Below are positions 61,009 through 64,000 of a DNA stretch of 64,000 nucleotides, one piece after another. The number at the start of each line of letters is the position of its first letter. Positions within the stretch are counted from its first letter, which is position 1. Source of the stretch: Flavobacterium alvei. Its GTDB lineage: Bacteria > Bacteroidota > Bacteroidia > Flavobacteriales > Flavobacteriaceae. Under the pieces are notes generated by a model. That model saw only the letters and a list, made by a program, of their open reading frames with translations, was not told the origin of the DNA and searched no databases. The stretch spans positions 264,449 to 328,448 of the forward strand of contig NZ_PQVG01000006.1 of assembly GCF_002920895.1 (NCBI RefSeq). The letters run 5' to 3'. A program made the position numbers and the translations under genes.

Positions 61009-61084
61009 TGTATCATTTTTTTAATGATCATTTTTTGTATTCTATATTTTCATTTAAATTTAATTTTTCAGAAAGAATAAAAAT

Positions 61085-63352
61085 TTAATATGTAAAATCA
61101 ACAGCCCAACTAAGTCTAGCTGCGTTTGGACTACTATTAGGTGCAATTACAATTTCAATTTCATCCCCTGCAATTACAGTAAAGGAATCTGTTGTATCGG
61201 ATCCTGAAGTTGCAGAATTACCTGAAATAGTAGTTGAAACGGTAGTACTTGAACCATTTTTATTAATAGTTATAGTGTAGCTATTACCAGTACCGGCGTT
61301 AGTACTTGATTTGACATATAAATTTCTAATAGTTCCTGAACGTGAAACAAGTGTTCTAGTTCCTACAGATGAAGAAGACGTTGCTTGGCTTGATATTGTT
61401 CCCATTACTGGATAATAAATAGTGGAAGAAGTGCTAGCACTACTATTATTCGTATTCCCAGTTAACATCATTGTACCCCCATTTACCCAAACAGGAGCTG
61501 ATGTACCCGCACTTTGTAAAATCTGTTTTGCAGTTCCTGCTGCACTAGTTGCAGCTACAGTTGTAGAGGAACCATACATAATACCTCCTTGCGTAAGATC
61601 AGTACTTTGTCCTGTACCGCCATTGGCAACTGGCAAAACACCTGTAACACCAGTAGTTAAAGGTAAACCTGTTAAGTTTGTAGCTACTCCAGAAGTAGGA
61701 GTTCCTAAAATAGGAGTAACCAAGGTAGGAGAAGTTGCTAAAACCACAGCACCTGTTCCTGTTTCATCTGTCAAAGCTGATGCAATATTTGCAGAGTTAA
61801 ACGAACCTAGTGAAGTTGCATTTCCTATGGAAGTAATTGCACCCGTTAAATTAGCATTAGTTGTTACTGTGGCAGCATTACCTGTAGTATCTTGATTTAA
61901 AGTTGGTATATCTCCTGCTACTAAGTTTGCACCTGCTGTAACTCTACCTTTTGCATCTACGGTAACTTTAGAATAAGTTCCAGCAGTAACACCAGAATTT
62001 GCAAGTGTTGTCGCAAGTCCTAAAGAAGTTACATCTCCAGACAAAGCACCTGGAGTACCCAATACACCACCAGAAACTGTCACAAAACCTGTTCCCGAAG
62101 GAGCTGGTCCGGTTGCTCCAGTATCACCTTTTGCTCCAACTGCTCCATCAATTCCATTTGTTCCATTTGTTCCAGCTACACCTTGAATACCTTGGATTCC
62201 TTGGTCACCTTTTTCTCCTTGGTCGCCTTTTAAACCTTGAATTCCTTGCGCTCCAGTATCACCTTTTGCTCCAGTAGCTCCGTCAGCTCCATTTGTTCCT
62301 GCTATTCCTTGAATACCTTGGATTCCTTGGTCACCCTTTTCTCCTTGGTCACCTTTTAATCCTTGAATTCCTTGCGCTCCAGTATCACCTTTTGCTCCAA
62401 CTGCTCCATCAATTCCATTTGTTCCTGCTATTCCTTGAATACCTTGGATTCCTTGGTCACCCTTTTCTCCTTTTTCTCCTTGGTCGCCTTTTAAACCTTG
62501 AATTCCTTGGATTCCTTGGTCACCTTTTTCTCCTTGGTCGCCTTTTAAACCTTGAATTCCCTGCGCTCCAGTATCACCTTTTGCTCCAGCAGCTCCGTCA
62601 GCTCCATTTGTTCCTGCTATACCTTGAATACCTTGGATTCCTTGGTCACCCTTTTCTCCTTGGTCACCTTTTAATCCTTGAATTCCTTGCGCTCCAGTAT
62701 CACCTTTTGCTCCATCAATTCCATTTGTTCCTGCTATACCTTGAATACCTTGGATTCCTTGGTCACCCTTTTCTCCTTTTTCTCCTTGGTCGCCTTTTAA
62801 ACCTTGAATTCCTTGCGCTCCAGTATCACCTTTTTCTCCTTGGTCTCCTTTTAATCCTTGAATTCCTTGGGGTCCTTGGGGTCCAGACAAAGTATTTGCT
62901 GCTACATAATCAACTACTGCTTTTACACTTGGATATTTTGTAACTGAACTAGCGTCTGAAACAACATTATTTGATCTGTTTGCAGTATCTTCTTTTAACG
63001 CAAGACCATCAGTCAAGTCTGTTGTTGATGCTTTCGAATCCAAAGCCGCTTGCATAGCATCTGCAGTTGCACTAATGATCCATCCTGAACCAATATAACA
63101 ATACAATCCTTTTACACCATCGGTTTGAAATACTACCAAGCCCATAGCAGGAGATGCGATTGCTTCTCTTTGCGTTTGGGTCATTCTAGGCAGTAAAAAA
63201 CCTTTGGTAGTCGATTCTAATTCTAATACTGCACTTGGCGATATAGACATTTGGTTATTACCAATTTTTTGAACTACCTGAGCAGAAACACTGGTTGCTA
63301 TTAAACTAAAAAGCAGCACAATCAATCCAAATTTTAAAGTGTTTTTATACAT
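61085..63352 (-). CDS. Collagen-like surface protein
   Basis: A 755-aa protein with a signal peptide (FGLIVLLFSLIATSVSAQ). An N-terminal head (SPSAVLELESTTKGFLLPRM, common in flavobacterial fibre proteins) is followed by a short helical linker, then residues 157-417 with 87 uninterrupted Gly-X-Y triplets. The triplets are poor in Pro (three) and rich in KGD, KGE and QGIQ. Lys-Gly-Asp/Glu salt bridges can stabilise a triple helix without hydroxyproline. The C-terminal region (about 420-755) is Gly/Thr-rich beta structure ending in a small beta-sandwich (SWAVDFTY). No T9SS C-terminal domain is visible, so the export route past the periplasm is unclear. It is followed by the T9SS type B cargo gene. 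Confidence 0.92.
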   Translation of the reverse strand: MYKNTLKFGLIVLLFSLIATSVSAQVVQKIGNNQMSISPSAVLELESTTKGFLLPRMTQTQREAIASPAMGLVVFQTDGVKGLYCYIGSGWIISATADAMQAALDSKASTTDLTDGLALKEDTANRSNNVVSDASSVTKYPSVKAVVDYVAANTLSGPQGPQGIQGLKGDQGEKGDTGAQGIQGLKGDQGEKGEKGDQGIQGIQGIAGTNGIDGAKGDTGAQGIQGLKGDQGEKGDQGIQGIQGIAGTNGADGAAGAKGDTGAQGIQGLKGDQGEKGDQGIQGIQGLKGDQGEKGEKGDQGIQGIQGIAGTNGIDGAVGAKGDTGAQGIQGLKGDQGEKGDQGIQGIQGIAGTNGADGATGAKGDTGAQGIQGLKGDQGEKGDQGIQGIQGVAGTNGTNGIDGAVGAKGDTGATGPAPSGTGFVTVSGGVLGTPGALSGDVTSLGLATTLANSGVTAGTYSKVTVDAKGRVTAGANLVAGDIPTLNQDTTGNAATVTTNANLTGAITSIGNATSLGSFNSANIASALTDETGTGAVVLATSPTLVTPILGTPTSGVATNLTGLPLTTGVTGVLPVANGGTGQSTDLTQGGIMYGSSTTVAATSAAGTAKQILQSAGTSAPVWVNGGTMMLTGNTNNSSASTSSTIYYPVMGTISSQATSSSSVGTRTLVSRSGTIRNLYVKSSTNAGTGNSYTITINKNGSSTTVSTTISGNSATSGSDTTDSFTVIAGDEIEIVIAPNSSPNAARLSWAVDFTY
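62102..62884 (-). repeat. Collagen-coding tandem repeat, about 126-bp unit
   Basis: 783 bases encode 87 Gly-X-Y triplets. The underlying unit is about 14 triplets (42 aa, 126 bp) of the form GDT-GAQ-GIQ-GLK-GDQ-GEK-GDQ-GIQ-GIQ-GIA-GTN-G.., repeated about six times with variants of 12 to 15 triplets. The near-identity at base level suggests recent expansion or homogenisation, and length variation between strains is expected. Confidence 0.92.
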
Positions 63353-63372
63353 TTTATTATAATTTTTAATGA

Positions 63373-64000
63373 TTAATCAATTAAAGACCAGTAGTTTCCA
63401 ATAGCTTGAACACGAATGGTTTTTGGATAATTTAGTGAGGTAAAGGTACTTGAGTCAGTAATATGTATAGGACTACTAAATGACAATGTATTGTTTGTTT
63501 CGTCAGTTTTTCGAATCACATAAACTCTACCTTGGCAACTTGAAGCATCTGGCAATGTCACAGTGAAATCACCTCCTGTAGCATTACATAAAACTGTGTA
63601 ATTTCCAACTCCTAGTGTTGTATTACTCACCACCGAAATAATATTATTGGTCAAAGCACCACTAATATTCGTAACCCCTGTGAATGTTTTATTCCCAGCA
63701 ATAGTTTCATTTTCTGTTAAGTGAACAACATTTGTGTTGTCTGCTTTTAAACCTAGAGCAGTTGTAGTTTCAGCAGCGTTAGCTTTGGTTGCGATATCTG
63801 AAGCCAATCCATCAGTTGTTGCTTTTACATCTGAAGCGTTAGCTTTGGTTGCTAGAGCTGTTGTAGTCTCTGCAGCATTTGCTTTGGTTGCTATATCTGC
63901 GGCCAATCCATCGGTGGTTGTTTTTACATCCGCAGCGTTTGCTTTAGTTGCTATATCAGAAGCCAAACCATCGGTGGTTGCTTTTACATCCGAAGCGTTA
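63373..64000 (-). CDS. C-terminal part of a coiled-coil repeat surface protein (runs off window)
   Basis: The frame is open to base 64000, so the start is outside. The visible 209 residues begin with heptad-like repeats (NASDVKATTDGLASDIATKA, AAETTTALATKA) predicting a trimeric coiled coil, followed by NVVHLTENETIAGNKTFTG and a small beta head ending in NYWSLID. The head fits fibre proteins similar to phage tail fibres or collagen-like adhesins. An apparent ATG-less start at 63966 is a TTG (Leu) in a repeat, not a real start. It is upstream of the collagen-like gene by 20 bases, so the two are one operon and may form related surface fibres (inference). Confidence 0.82.
   Translation of the reverse strand, partial: NASDVKATTDGLASDIATKANAADVKTTTDGLAADIATKANAAETTTALATKANASDVKATTDGLASDIATKANAAETTTALGLKADNTNVVHLTENETIAGNKTFTGVTNISGALTNNIISVVSNTTLGVGNYTVLCNATGGDFTVTLPDASSCQGRVYVIRKTDETNNTLSFSSPIHITDSSTFTSLNYPKTIRVQAIGNYWSLID
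63755..64000 (-). repeat. Tandem coiled-coil-coding repeat, 60-bp and 39-bp units
   Basis: On the minus strand a 20-residue unit (of the type SDVKATTDGLASDIATKANA) alternates with a 13-residue unit (AAETTTALATKAN). At least three copies of the long unit and two of the short are visible, continuing past the window edge. Confidence 0.85.

Noticed and set aside
61422..61895. A 157-aa plus-strand open frame opposite the collagen-like gene
   Set aside because: Antisense to the Gly/Thr-rich C-terminal part; Val/Pro-rich product without recognisable structure.
62102..62884. Tandem repeats that might look like a CRISPR array
   Set aside because: The unit is about 126 bases with no spacer variation and encodes Gly-X-Y triplets in frame; no cas genes are present.
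62293..62943. A 216-residue plus-strand open frame rich in Leu, Phe and Gly repeats
   Set aside because: It is the antisense shadow of the collagen-coding repeats; the periodic composition of Gly-X-Y codons keeps the opposite frame open.

Overview
The window is low-GC, gene-dense chromosomal DNA of a Bacteroidota bacterium, almost certainly a Flavobacteriaceae member close to Flavobacterium. The evidence is: type IX secretion and gliding markers (PorX, a PorP/SprF protein, a type B C-terminal sorting domain); the LpxC-FabZ fusion; promoters with the Bacteroidota -7 element TAnnTTTG; and few Shine-Dalgarno sequences. No rRNA, tRNA, CRISPR array or complete insertion sequence is visible. No gene-free stretch exceeds 300 bases. 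Function calls rest on motif recognition by eye, without database searches.

Layout. 1-6134: end of a MarR-like regulator, then a fatty-acid beta-oxidation operon with the gene order and protein sizes of Bacillus fadN-fadA-fadE, interrupted by a four-helix-bundle gene carrying a nonsense codon. 6232-12272: heavy-metal RND efflux (membrane protein, adaptor, and a CzcA-type pump fused to its outer-membrane factor). 12425-16547: LTA-synthase-like phosphotransferase, histidine kinase and response regulator. 16776-22020: YoaK protein, M15 peptidase, DUF4846 protein, vWA membrane protein and FabG.

22095-28450 is the accessory region. A WYL regulator is followed by a type IIG restriction-modification gene broken by a one-base frameshift, then an unrecognised 262-aa protein and three small genes, ending at a UUCG-loop terminator. 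A HIRAN-domain gene diverges from the WYL regulator, and a 21-bp inverted repeat sits across the shared promoter region. 28467-37375: a GIY-YIG-like small protein, sucD, a SnoaL-like protein, the lipid A block (lpxD paralogue, efp, lpxA, lpxC/fabZ, lpxD), an HD hydrolase and a 2H phosphoesterase.

37637-46453: porX, tsaE, alanine dehydrogenase, several small conserved proteins, a TauE/SafE transporter, DUF1697, an AbiGi/DUF2971-like protein and recG. 46706-52315: a complete HAE1-type RND efflux operon. 52342-58848: bestrophin, AraC regulator, DUF779, aldehyde dehydrogenase and pheT. 58965-64000: a surface-protein block on the minus strand (coiled-coil repeat protein running off the window, collagen-like protein with 87 uninterrupted Gly-X-Y triplets, type B T9SS cargo, PorP/SprF protein).

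Two things stand out. One is the accessory cassette with a WYL/HIRAN shared control region. The other is a recurring class of intergenic sequence in which a short word is iterated and often inverted, with a different word in each gap (at least eight gaps). The broken restriction gene and broken four-helix gene are direct sequence observations that resequencing could test.
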